Below are positions 34,847 through 42,855 of a stretch of DNA of 64,000 nt, piece after piece. Where the stretch lies: contig NZ_JACOGG010000006.1 in the NCBI RefSeq assembly GCF_014284365.1, forward strand, positions 175,658-239,657, in the 5' to 3' direction. The position numbers were made by a program, and so were the translations under genes. The number at the start of each line of letters is the position of its first letter. Position 1 is the stretch's first letter. The notes below the pieces were generated by a model that saw nothing but the letters and a program-made list of their open reading frames with translations, was not told the origin of the DNA and did no database searches. The stretch is from Cognatundibacterium rugosum (GTDB taxonomy: Bacteria > Pseudomonadota > Gammaproteobacteria > Burkholderiales > Burkholderiaceae_D).

Positions 34847-37297
34847 TTAGCATCCGGTGACGGACAAGCCCTTACCATTATCACGGATCGTCATTACTGC
34901 GGTTGCTGAGGCCCCCAGCGAATCAACCACGGTAAATGTCACGTTATAGGTACCATTCACGATATATTTATTAGAGCTGTCTACCGGATTGATACAACGC
35001 GAAGCATTCGTACCGACTTTAACCAAGAACGTCTGAGGCGTTGTGGTCGAAACTATCGATACATCTGATAACTTCAGATCACTGGTAAAGGCTTTATAAG
35101 GGCCCGTACCACCATATATTGTTAAATTAAAGTCGGAAGAAAAGTCCTCCGCCACTTCCAGTACGCTCGGTGACAAACGCAGCAATGACGAATTTTGCGT
35201 AACAGTCAGGACCAGTGAGGTCACTGCACCTTGCGTATCCACAATGTTCACCGTTGTTTGACCTGCATTTGCCAATCTGACGGTAAATATACCTGCCGCA
35301 TTGGGTGAAGACGTAATCGCAGCAATACTGGTGTTGGTACTTGTCACAGTATATGTCGGTGTGCCACCAGAGATTTGGAAGCTCAACGTATCACCAACGG
35401 CTCCGGTTGCATTGTTTGGAGACACACTCAGCGCCACGACAGCCTGCGGAGATACAGTCACAGCGATAGGTGACAATTTTGTGCCAACCGCATCGGAAAT
35501 CACTACATTGGCAGCACCTGGTGTCAACGCTTGCAGACTAAAGCTCGATGTTGTGGTTGGTCCGCCAGGGATGGCAGCAACAGCCGCATTGCTGCTGACA
35601 ACGGTGTAAGGTGAAACACCTCCACCTATAGTGTACTGGACTGTCGTACCTGTAGACAAAGTAACAGCTGCAGGAGCTGTCGTGTACAGGGAGATACCAA
35701 CAGAGCCATTTACCGTAACGGCGACTGATACTGTCTTACCTGCACTATCAGTCACCAGCACGGTCGCCGTACCTGCAGCAACACCAGTCACAGTGAATTT
35801 ATTGGTTACCGGATCCAAAGTCGCTAATGCAATAGATGTCGCACTGCTAGTTACAGTATATGGCGCTACGCCGCCTGAAATACTGTAGCTGGCAGCTTCT
35901 TTGATGCCTACGGTAACTGCGGCAGGAGCCGTAGTGAACAATGCATTCGTAGAACCGCCGGCAACAGTCACATCGATAGTCAGTGTCGAGCCGGCTGCAT
36001 CTGTCAATTTCACTTTGGCACTACCTGTTGAGTCACCACTAATAGTCAGCACGTTACCAGTAACAACCGCGTTGGAAACGATTTTGTTGCTGCTTTCCGC
36101 ACTGTAAGGAGCCAATCCACCAGCAATCTGATATGAAGAACTGGAGCCCGTTGCAACTGTGATTGCACTTGGCGCTGTTGTATACAAGGTGGCAGAGCTA
36201 CCAGAGCCAGTAACAGTCACGTTAATCGCTACATTAGCACCAGATGTGTCACTAACATTGATGGTCGTCGCTCCGGTTTTAACGCCATTGATAATAAATG
36301 TATTGCCGTTGATACCCACTGTAGCGACCTGTGTGTTTGCACTTACAACCGCATACACCTGACTACCACCACCAATGGTAAAACTTGCACTGGTCGTACC
36401 AACACCAACTGTTACGTCTTTAGGTGCAGAAGTGAACAACGCAGAAGATGATCCGACCTGGACCGCAATCGTTATAGACTGACCAGCAGAATCAAGTACT
36501 TTGACGCTGGAAGAGCCGATCGAGACACCTGTAATCGTCAATTGATTCCCAGAAACACTTGCAGACGACACACCGCTATTACTGCTACTTGCAAAGTAAG
36601 GGGCCGTACCGCCTATGATGGTTTCTACTGTAGACTTGTTGGTGCCGATAGTAATACTTGCAGCCGCAGTAGTGGACAATTGCGTAGATGTACCACCGCC
36701 ACTACCACCGCTGCCACCGTTGCCTACAACAACACCAATTTTCACCAACGCACCGAGACTATCCGTTACGGTAATGACTGCGTTGCCATTACTAACGCCA
36801 GTGATAAAAAATTGATCCGTGCCTACGGTTGTAATATCCGCGACAGATTTATCGCTAGTTGTCACGGTGTAAATTGTCGAGCCACCTTGAATCAGGAAAA
36901 CACTGGAAGTTTTACCAATCGCAACATTGACTGTCGCTGGAGCATTTGTATTTAACGTCACACCAGTGCCAATCGTAACAGAAATTGTTATTTTTGCACC
37001 AGCATTATCCGTCACAGTGACTGTTGCACTACCACTGCCAACACCAACGATAGTGAGCGTTTTATCAATGATACTGACTTTGAGTGCTGAATTGCTGCTT
37101 GCCGCCGAATACCCTGGCGTTCCGCCACCCACTGTATAGGTTCTGGTTTCTCCGGGCAGCACATTAATAGATGCAGGCGCCGTAGTGAACAATGCGGCTC
37201 CATTCCCACTACTACCAGCCGAGCCGCCGCCGCCGCCGCATGCAGCCAGGAAGGCTGATAAAAATAAACCCGTCAATAACCGGAAAAAAGTTGCCAT
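34847..37297 (-). CDS. Lipoprotein with nine tandem Ig-like repeats, downstream of pilQ
   Basis: An 816-residue exported protein not matched to a named function. The N-terminus is a lipoprotein signal with the lipobox LAAC (Cys20), followed by a GGGGGS linker. Nine repeats of about 80-90 residues follow, each opening with (L/F)(F/Y)TTAPA-(S/A)-(I/V)TV, then GGxxPYTVxSSN, then a TGVxxGxATVxVTDxxG core ending ITVxV. The pattern is that of bacterial Ig-like (Big2-type) beta-sandwiches. The last repeat is longer, with two cysteines (ASRCINPVD and the terminal VTGC) that could form a disulfide. It lies 69 bases after pilQ and 34 before aroKB, in the same strand. An outer-membrane adhesin, pilus-associated stalk or secretin accessory is possible; inference only. 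Confidence 0.85.
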   Translation of the reverse strand: MATFFRLLTGLFLSAFLAACGGGGGSAGSSGNGAALFTTAPASINVLPGETRTYTVGGGTPGYSAASSNSALKVSIIDKTLTIVGVGSGSATVTVTDNAGAKITISVTIGTGVTLNTNAPATVNVAIGKTSSVFLIQGGSTIYTVTTSDKSVADITTVGTDQFFITGVSNGNAVITVTDSLGALVKIGVVVGNGGSGGSGGGTSTQLSTTAAASITIGTNKSTVETIIGGTAPYFASSSNSGVSSASVSGNQLTITGVSIGSSSVKVLDSAGQSITIAVQVGSSSALFTSAPKDVTVGVGTTSASFTIGGGSQVYAVVSANTQVATVGINGNTFIINGVKTGATTINVSDTSGANVAINVTVTGSGSSATLYTTAPSAITVATGSSSSYQIAGGLAPYSAESSNKIVSNAVVTGNVLTISGDSTGSAKVKLTDAAGSTLTIDVTVAGGSTNALFTTAPAAVTVGIKEAASYSISGGVAPYTVTSSATSIALATLDPVTNKFTVTGVAAGTATVLVTDSAGKTVSVAVTVNGSVGISLYTTAPAAVTLSTGTTVQYTIGGGVSPYTVVSSNAAVAAIPGGPTTTSSFSLQALTPGAANVVISDAVGTKLSPIAVTVSPQAVVALSVSPNNATGAVGDTLSFQISGGTPTYTVTSTNTSIAAITSSPNAAGIFTVRLANAGQTTVNIVDTQGAVTSLVLTVTQNSSLLRLSPSVLEVAEDFSSDFNLTIYGGTGPYKAFTSDLKLSDVSIVSTTTPQTFLVKVGTNASRCINPVDSSNKYIVNGTYNVTFTVVDSLGASATAVMTIRDNGKGLSVTGC

Positions 37298-37366
37298 GGA
37301 GCACCTGTAGTTAAGCAAATACATGAATTAAATTAAAACTGTGAGAGATCAGTATCTCAATACCAC

Positions 37367-39514
37367 TTATTTGGCACTGAAACGGTCTGCCATAATTTTC
37401 GGTGTAATAAAAATCAGCAATTCTGTTTTGTCATTTGTTTTACCTGTGCTTTTAAACAGATTTCCAAACAAGGGCAGATCCCCGAAAAATGGTATTTTTG
37501 TCACACTATCACGTTCAGTCTGCTGGAAGATACCCCCCAACACAACCGTACCGCCATTTTCCACCAATACCATGGTTTTTACCTCTTTCGTATCAATGGC
37601 ATAACCCATCCTGGTTTCCTGGCCTACGCTGTCTTTGTGCACTTCTACGTCCAGTATCACATTGCCATCCGGTGTGATTTGCGGTGTGACTTCCAGTCGT
37701 AACGTCGCTTTACGGAAGAAAATCGAGGTCGCACCACTTGCAGTCGCTACCTGGTACGGCAACTCAGTACCTTGTTCTATCAGGGCTTTCAACTGATCCG
37801 CTGTCACGACACGCGGACTGGAAATAATCTTGCCTTTGCCATCTGCTTCCAATGCGGACAATTCCAGATTCAGGAAGCGGTTGGCTGCTGCGGAGAACAG
37901 ACTGACCGCTAAACTACCCGGGTTCAAACCATTAATACCCGCAGCTGGTAAAGACACGAACTGGGAGTTAGGAACAAAACTCTGATCGGTGATCTTCGCC
38001 TGGCCTGTCTGTTCACCAACACCGAGGTAATTACCGGTCAATGCAACCCTTTGATTCCCCTGTAACTGATAGCCTACGTCACCACCACGCAAACCGCGCA
38101 TATCTGTAAAGCCTAATTTAGCGCCCAGATTTTTGCTGAACTTATCGTCAGCTTCCACAATACGCGCTTCGATCAATACCTGCTTCGACGCGATATCCGT
38201 TTTTTGTATCAGCTTCCTGACTTCTTCAATTTTGGATGGGATGTCAGTAATAAACAATTGATTGGTACGAGGTTCTATCACTGCGCTGCCGCGCTTAGAT
38301 AACAGACGATTTGTCGAGGAACCATCGACACCAAATACTTGTTTGAACGCTTCAGCTTTTTGATAATTCAGCTGGAAAGCTTCCGTTTTCAAAGGCTCCA
38401 ACTCGGCAATCTGCGCTTTTTGCTCGAGTTCCAGCTTCTCTTTGGTCAGCAATTCATCTTTAGGAGCAATCCAGATCACATTGCCGTTTTTACGCATATC
38501 AAGACCCTTGATTTGCATAATATTGTCCAGCGCCTGATCCCATGGTACGTCTTTCAGACGCAGAGTAATCGTTCCCGTCACGGTATCGCTGGCGATAACG
38601 TTCAGGCCACTGACCTCAGCAATAATCTGCAAAATCGCACGTACTTCAATATTCTGGAAGTTGAAGGAAATACGCTCACCACGATAGCCTTGGGTACCCT
38701 GCACCAGTTTATTCGGGTCTTCCTTAATCGGTCGTACTTCGAGCACGAATTGTGTGTCACTCTGATACGAGCTCTGTTCCCACAATCCCTTAGGCTCGAT
38801 CACCATCTGTACATTTTCACCATTCGGTGTGGTGGTAATCGTCTGCACAGGAGAGCCAAAATCTGCAACATCCAGACGTTTGCGCAGTATTTCTGGCAAT
38901 GCCACTTTCAGGAAAGTGACCTGTATCTTTTGACCTTGCTGACGCACGTCGACAGCAACTTGATTGAGGGGCAGATCGACGACGACACGGCCTTCACCAT
39001 TGACGCCACGACGGAAATCGATATCACGCAAACTGGCCTTGCCTTGCGGCGCTGAATCAGGATTCACAGGCAAGCCCTGTGAATTCACTGCAGTCGCGAC
39101 ACCACCGGAACCATCTATTGTCACGATCAGATATTTCCCCTCTATCGTGGCGGCGTAATTGAGCGGCTTATTGAGATTAAAAATCATGCGAGTACGGCCA
39201 GACGCCTCAACCAGCGTGACGGTACGCAGATCACCGATATTTACATCCACGGTACTTTTACCGGTACCGTTAACCACGTCGGGAAAATCCAGCGCTATCC
39301 GAGATGGCGTTGCGATGGAAAAGCCAGCCGGCTGCTTTTCGAGTGGATTTTTCATCCCAATCTTGACGACAATATTCGCACCCTGCTGATTGGTGACGAC
39401 AGACTCAATACTGTTAGACTGAGCAAAAGCCAACTGCGTCAGTCCCAACATGAACAGGAAACAGGCTTTGACAAACATAGCGCCCCTTTTACTTGTATTT
39501 ATCAACGCTTTCAT
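37367..39514 (-). CDS. pilQ: Type IV pilus secretin PilQ
   Basis: Forms the outer-membrane channel through which the type IV pilus passes. 715 residues. A signal peptide ends at LAFA (about residue 31). Two AMIN domains (peptidoglycan-binding; about 35-245) are followed by the N0/STN domain (about 285-350, ISFNFQNIEVRAILQIIAE), an N1 domain (TEAFQLNYQKAEAF), and the secretin barrel (about 440-715) with VLIEARIVEADDKFSKNLG and the conserved end MVLVENGGTVVLGGIF and LPLFGNLFK. The start at 39514 has a GGGGAG site and overlaps the pilP stop by four bases (ATGA). A later Met (residue 13) is less likely. Confidence 0.95.
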   Translation of the reverse strand: MKALINTSKRGAMFVKACFLFMLGLTQLAFAQSNSIESVVTNQQGANIVVKIGMKNPLEKQPAGFSIATPSRIALDFPDVVNGTGKSTVDVNIGDLRTVTLVEASGRTRMIFNLNKPLNYAATIEGKYLIVTIDGSGGVATAVNSQGLPVNPDSAPQGKASLRDIDFRRGVNGEGRVVVDLPLNQVAVDVRQQGQKIQVTFLKVALPEILRKRLDVADFGSPVQTITTTPNGENVQMVIEPKGLWEQSSYQSDTQFVLEVRPIKEDPNKLVQGTQGYRGERISFNFQNIEVRAILQIIAEVSGLNVIASDTVTGTITLRLKDVPWDQALDNIMQIKGLDMRKNGNVIWIAPKDELLTKEKLELEQKAQIAELEPLKTEAFQLNYQKAEAFKQVFGVDGSSTNRLLSKRGSAVIEPRTNQLFITDIPSKIEEVRKLIQKTDIASKQVLIEARIVEADDKFSKNLGAKLGFTDMRGLRGGDVGYQLQGNQRVALTGNYLGVGEQTGQAKITDQSFVPNSQFVSLPAAGINGLNPGSLAVSLFSAAANRFLNLELSALEADGKGKIISSPRVVTADQLKALIEQGTELPYQVATASGATSIFFRKATLRLEVTPQITPDGNVILDVEVHKDSVGQETRMGYAIDTKEVKTMVLVENGGTVVLGGIFQQTERDSVTKIPFFGDLPLFGNLFKSTGKTNDKTELLIFITPKIMADRFSAK

Positions 39515-40050
39515 TTTTGACTCCCCTGCAGCTCAAGCTTAACATTACGTTCAACCCATTCTCCTGTTGCATCCTGGACCGTTTCTTTAATCTGGATTTC
39601 AGCATCGGTAATTTTCGTGATCAGACCAAAATTTTGCCCGATGTAGCCACCCTGCTTGGCCTGATACACTTTTTTATCCGACTGTATCAAACCAATACGG
39701 GCTGATTTTTTTTCAATCACACCCACCATTTTTAAGGCATCCAGAGGATAGCCTTCCAATTCTTCGCGCGGCCTGTCCATATTGGGACGCAAGCCATTAC
39801 CACTATCAGGTTTCATACGTGCCAATACAGCCAACAATTTTTCCTGATTAAAGGGATCAATCTCCGACTTCACCTCATAAGAAACCGGCACATAGACTTT
39901 CGGCGGATTGAGCTTGGGAGTGACCAGTTTAGTTTCTTTTTTAACCGACTCCATCCACTCCGTGAGCTCAGACGCACCATTGTCACCGCAGCCGCTCAGC
40001 ACCAGTGTTTGGCCCAGCAAGACCGTCAGAACTAAGAATTTACGTATCAT
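39511..40050 (-). CDS. pilP: Type IV pilus lipoprotein PilP
   Basis: Inner-membrane lipoprotein that links the PilMNO platform to the PilQ secretin. 179 residues with a lipobox LSGC (Cys21). The N-terminal part is extended and low in structure; the C-terminal beta-domain has the PilP pattern LDALKMVGVIEKKSARIGLI, then VYQAKQGGYIGQNFGLITKI and IQIKETVQDATGEWVER. It overlaps pilO upstream and pilQ downstream by four bases each, so translation is coupled. Confidence 0.94.
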   Translation of the reverse strand: MIRKFLVLTVLLGQTLVLSGCGDNGASELTEWMESVKKETKLVTPKLNPPKVYVPVSYEVKSEIDPFNQEKLLAVLARMKPDSGNGLRPNMDRPREELEGYPLDALKMVGVIEKKSARIGLIQSDKKVYQAKQGGYIGQNFGLITKITDAEIQIKETVQDATGEWVERNVKLELQGSQK

Positions 40051-40697
40051 TTCTTGGTCGCCTTTTTCAAGTTAGCCTGGGCGAGCACTTCGTCTTTGTC
40101 GAGATAGCGGAAAGTTTTTGCAACGACTTCCAAGGTAAGCAAACCATCCTTATTTGCGGAAATCGCTAAATTATTCAGGGTGACGATACGCGGCAATTTA
40201 GCAATATCAGACACGAATTCGCCTAAGTCGTGGTAATTGCCTGAAAGTTTTACGTCAATGGGTAATTCTGCATAGTAGTCTTTAATTACAGGCACACCCG
40301 GCTTAAACGAATCAAACTGCAGACCCCGGCCAGCACCAGCCTGGTTAATATCAGACAGCAAAGCATCCATTTCTGCCTTACTCGGCAATTGCTTTTCCAT
40401 GGTCGCTACATATTGCTGCACTAAGGCACGCTGGTCTTTCAAGGCATCCAGATTGATCGCCTGCTGCATCTTGTCACGGTATTGCTGCTTAAGGGCCTGC
40501 TCTTCCTGCTGACGCGCCTCGATTTCTTCGGTTTGGGTGCTCCAGTAAAAAAACCAGCCCAATCCTAACACCACCGCCAGCACCCCGCATGCCGCAGCCA
40601 GTCGCGGAGCGATAGGCCACAAGCCCGGATGCAGACCATTCAGGTCCTTAAATTGAGCGCTGATATCATCAAACGCTTCCTGAACATTTATTGCCAT
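40047..40697 (-). CDS. pilO: Type IV pilus inner-membrane protein PilO
   Basis: Bitopic inner-membrane protein that forms heterodimers with PilN in the alignment complex. 216 residues: a cytoplasmic N-terminus, one membrane segment (about 32-51, ACGVLAVVLGLGWFFYW), a coiled coil rich in E and Q (55-105), and a periplasmic ferredoxin-like domain with GLQFDSFKPG, YYAELPIDVKLSGNYHDLGEF and PRIVTLNNL, which are PilO landmarks. Separated from pilN by 43 bases. Confidence 0.94.
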   Translation of the reverse strand: MAINVQEAFDDISAQFKDLNGLHPGLWPIAPRLAAACGVLAVVLGLGWFFYWSTQTEEIEARQQEEQALKQQYRDKMQQAINLDALKDQRALVQQYVATMEKQLPSKAEMDALLSDINQAGAGRGLQFDSFKPGVPVIKDYYAELPIDVKLSGNYHDLGEFVSDIAKLPRIVTLNNLAISANKDGLLTLEVVAKTFRYLDKDEVLAQANLKKATKK

Positions 40698-40740
40698 CCC
40701 CGACCTTCCAATTCTCTTCGTTGACTAATGTCATTTACTT

Positions 40741-41358
40741 TCATTTACCAGGGCCAGGCTTGGCCAGCTCAGCGGCAGAGGCAGGCGCTTCATCTTTCTC
40801 ACGTGGACGTTTAATACCTACATTCACAGAGAAATCAGACACTTTTTTAGCGTCACGGCCCTGACCAATGCCAGCAGAATGAATATCGATCAGATCAGGC
40901 TTGTACATCCATTCAGACTTGCTGCCAAGATTACGGATGAACTCCGCCACCCTTTCCTGAGATTGCGCATAGCCGTTCACTGTCACACGCTGACCATCCT
41001 GTTTGAGAGCGCGCAAATACACCCCTTCCGGGGTGTGCTTCACCAGTTCCTGCAACAAAAACACCGGCTGATTGCGATCACCCTGTAAATCCTCAACCGC
41101 CTGCTGGCGTGCTTTGAGCGAGTCAATTTCCTGCTTCAGGTTAGCAATTTCCTTGATTTTGTCATCCAGCACCGCATTCTCTTTCTTGATGAAATTCACG
41201 CGGTCGTTCTGTATGCCGATCTGACGTGCGTTAATCGCACCGACCACGACCGTAATCAGCGCGCCAACGATGACAGACAATAGCAGCAAAGAATAAAAAT
41301 CCTTGATCAGCTGTTTGCGTTTCTCTTCCCTGTGTGGAAGAAGATTAATTTTTATCAT
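40741..41358 (-). CDS. pilN: Type IV pilus inner-membrane protein PilN
   Basis: Partner of PilO; its cytoplasmic N-terminal peptide binds PilM. 205 residues. The PilM-binding motif IKINLLPHREEKRK is at residues 2-15, followed by a membrane segment (about 25-45), a coiled coil (50-85) and a periplasmic domain with LLQELVKHTPEGVYLRALKQ and a NGYAQSQERVAEFIRNLGSK. The end is proline/alanine-rich. The ATG overlaps the pilM stop (TGATG). Confidence 0.94.
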   Translation of the reverse strand: MIKINLLPHREEKRKQLIKDFYSLLLLSVIVGALITVVVGAINARQIGIQNDRVNFIKKENAVLDDKIKEIANLKQEIDSLKARQQAVEDLQGDRNQPVFLLQELVKHTPEGVYLRALKQDGQRVTVNGYAQSQERVAEFIRNLGSKSEWMYKPDLIDIHSAGIGQGRDAKKVSDFSVNVGIKRPREKDEAPASAAELAKPGPGK

Positions 41359-42434
41359 CAGCCAAATCTCCGCAAGGCCAGGCCACAGGCAACTGTATAG
41401 GCTGGCGCGTCATTTCTTAATGCTTTTTCACTCACCCCGGACGCCAGTTCCATCCCTTTAAATGGACTGACTACCGCCGTTGAAATTTTGGTGCGCTCTG
41501 CCACGATATCCACAAGGCCAGTCACTACCGCACAGCCACCGGTCAGGAAAATCTGGTCTACCCGCGTATAAGGTGTCGACGTGAAAAAGAATTGGATCGC
41601 TCGCGTCACTTCCAGAGCAGCATTTTCCAGGAAGGGCTCCAGCAATTCCATTTCGTAGCTGTCAGGTAAGTCGCCATTTTTCTTTTTAACTTCAGCTTCC
41701 TCCTGCGACAGTCCATAGTTACGCACGATATCCTGAGTCAGCTGACTTCCGCCAAACTGCTGCTCTCTTTCGTATACCACCTCACCATTGAGCATGATGT
41801 AGATATAGGTGCGCTTGGCACCAATCTGAAACATCGCGTAAATCTGGTCGCGGCCTTCATTGGCCTGTTTTTCTATCAAACGCTGTATCGCAGCCCGTGC
41901 AGCGTAAGACTCAATATCCATCACTTTTGATTGCAAACCAGCTGCTTCAGCAACCGCAACCCTGTCCTCTACTTTTTCTTTACGTGATGCAGCCAACATG
42001 ACTTCCACATCTTCCTGATTCGCAGCTGGGCCGATCACGCAAAAATCCAGACTCACTTCATCCATAGAAAAGGGAATGTACTGACTCGCTTCAGATTCGA
42101 CCTGCACTTCGAGTGCCTGATCGCTGAGCGTCATCGGAAGGAAAATCTTTTTCGTGATCACTGCGGATGCTGGCATTGCCAGTGCGACATTCTTTGCTGA
42201 AGTACCGCTCTTTTTTAACAACTTCCGTATCGTGTCCGACACCTGCTCAATATTTTCGATATTCCCATCCAGTACTGCACCTTTAGGCAAAGGTTCAGAT
42301 GCATAGCGCTCCAGACGGAAAGCCTTATTACTTCCCTCGGAGAGCTCAACCAGCTTGATATCGAAGGAACTGATATCCAGACCGATGAGAGGCGGATTTT
42401 TTCTGCCGAGCAGTGAAGCAAGATCTAAAGCCAA
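41358..42434 (-). CDS. pilM: Type IV pilus assembly ATPase-like protein PilM
   Basis: Actin-like cytoplasmic protein that binds PilN at the inner membrane. 358 residues from a TTG start at 42434. The first ATG-type frame start (42548) would add 38 hydrophobic, unrelated residues; homologues start (M)ALDLxSLxGRKxPPLIGLDIS, which here follows TTG, with a GAGGGG ribosome site six bases upstream. The nucleotide-binding pattern IGLDISSFDIKLVEL, the KKIFLPMTLSDQALEVQVESEASQYIPF stretch and IFLTGGCAVVTGLVD confirm the family. First gene of the pil operon, divergent from the PBP1a gene. Confidence 0.93.
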   Translation of the reverse strand: MALDLASLLGRKNPPLIGLDISSFDIKLVELSEGSNKAFRLERYASEPLPKGAVLDGNIENIEQVSDTIRKLLKKSGTSAKNVALAMPASAVITKKIFLPMTLSDQALEVQVESEASQYIPFSMDEVSLDFCVIGPAANQEDVEVMLAASRKEKVEDRVAVAEAAGLQSKVMDIESYAARAAIQRLIEKQANEGRDQIYAMFQIGAKRTYIYIMLNGEVVYEREQQFGGSQLTQDIVRNYGLSQEEAEVKKKNGDLPDSYEMELLEPFLENAALEVTRAIQFFFTSTPYTRVDQIFLTGGCAVVTGLVDIVAERTKISTAVVSPFKGMELASGVSEKALRNDAPAYTVACGLALRRFG

Positions 42435-42855
42435 GAATATCCCCTCATAAACACGTCGATGTGTGTTTTTTACAAATTGAAACAAAACCACCTGAAAAAT
42501 GTAAAGTGCGCAGAAAAAAGTCTTTAAAAACCGCAATTTACGACACAATTATCCAAGCTTACATGAAATGCTAGCAATATAGACCGCATTGGTAAAGAAT
42601 TTCCTCAGAGCAGCCATCTGCTACGTTGCCAATTGTCCACGAACGTTTTTTTCTTAGTACCGACGCAAATTTATTCCGGCCAGGTATCGCGATGCTGGCA
42701 GTACACATGTACGACCGCAATCCATGCCGCAACCGGGACGCTTTTGTGTCAGTCCTTTTTCTTTAATTCACAGAAACATCCTGCATCAAAGCTAAACAAG
42801 GACAGCAGCGCCGAGACGTTATAATGCAAATTGCCAATCGTTACTGTAAAAATTC
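42435..42855. other. Divergent control region between pilM and the PBP1a gene
   Basis: About 420 bases. It must hold promoters for both operons. An imperfect palindrome ACACGTCGATGTGT lies just upstream of pilM (about 42450-42463). I see no clear -35/-10 pair or RNA structure, and no gene. Confidence 0.5.

Noticed and set aside
35301..37139. Several plus-strand open frames of 65-137 residues inside the Ig-repeat gene
   Set aside because: They mirror the repeat units on the opposite strand and are rich in T, V and A; no ribosome sites. They are shadows of the repeat protein.
36615..37240. Tandem DNA repeats suggesting a CRISPR or minisatellite
   Set aside because: The periodicity (about 240-270 bases) follows the diverged protein repeats; there are no short identical repeats with unique spacers.
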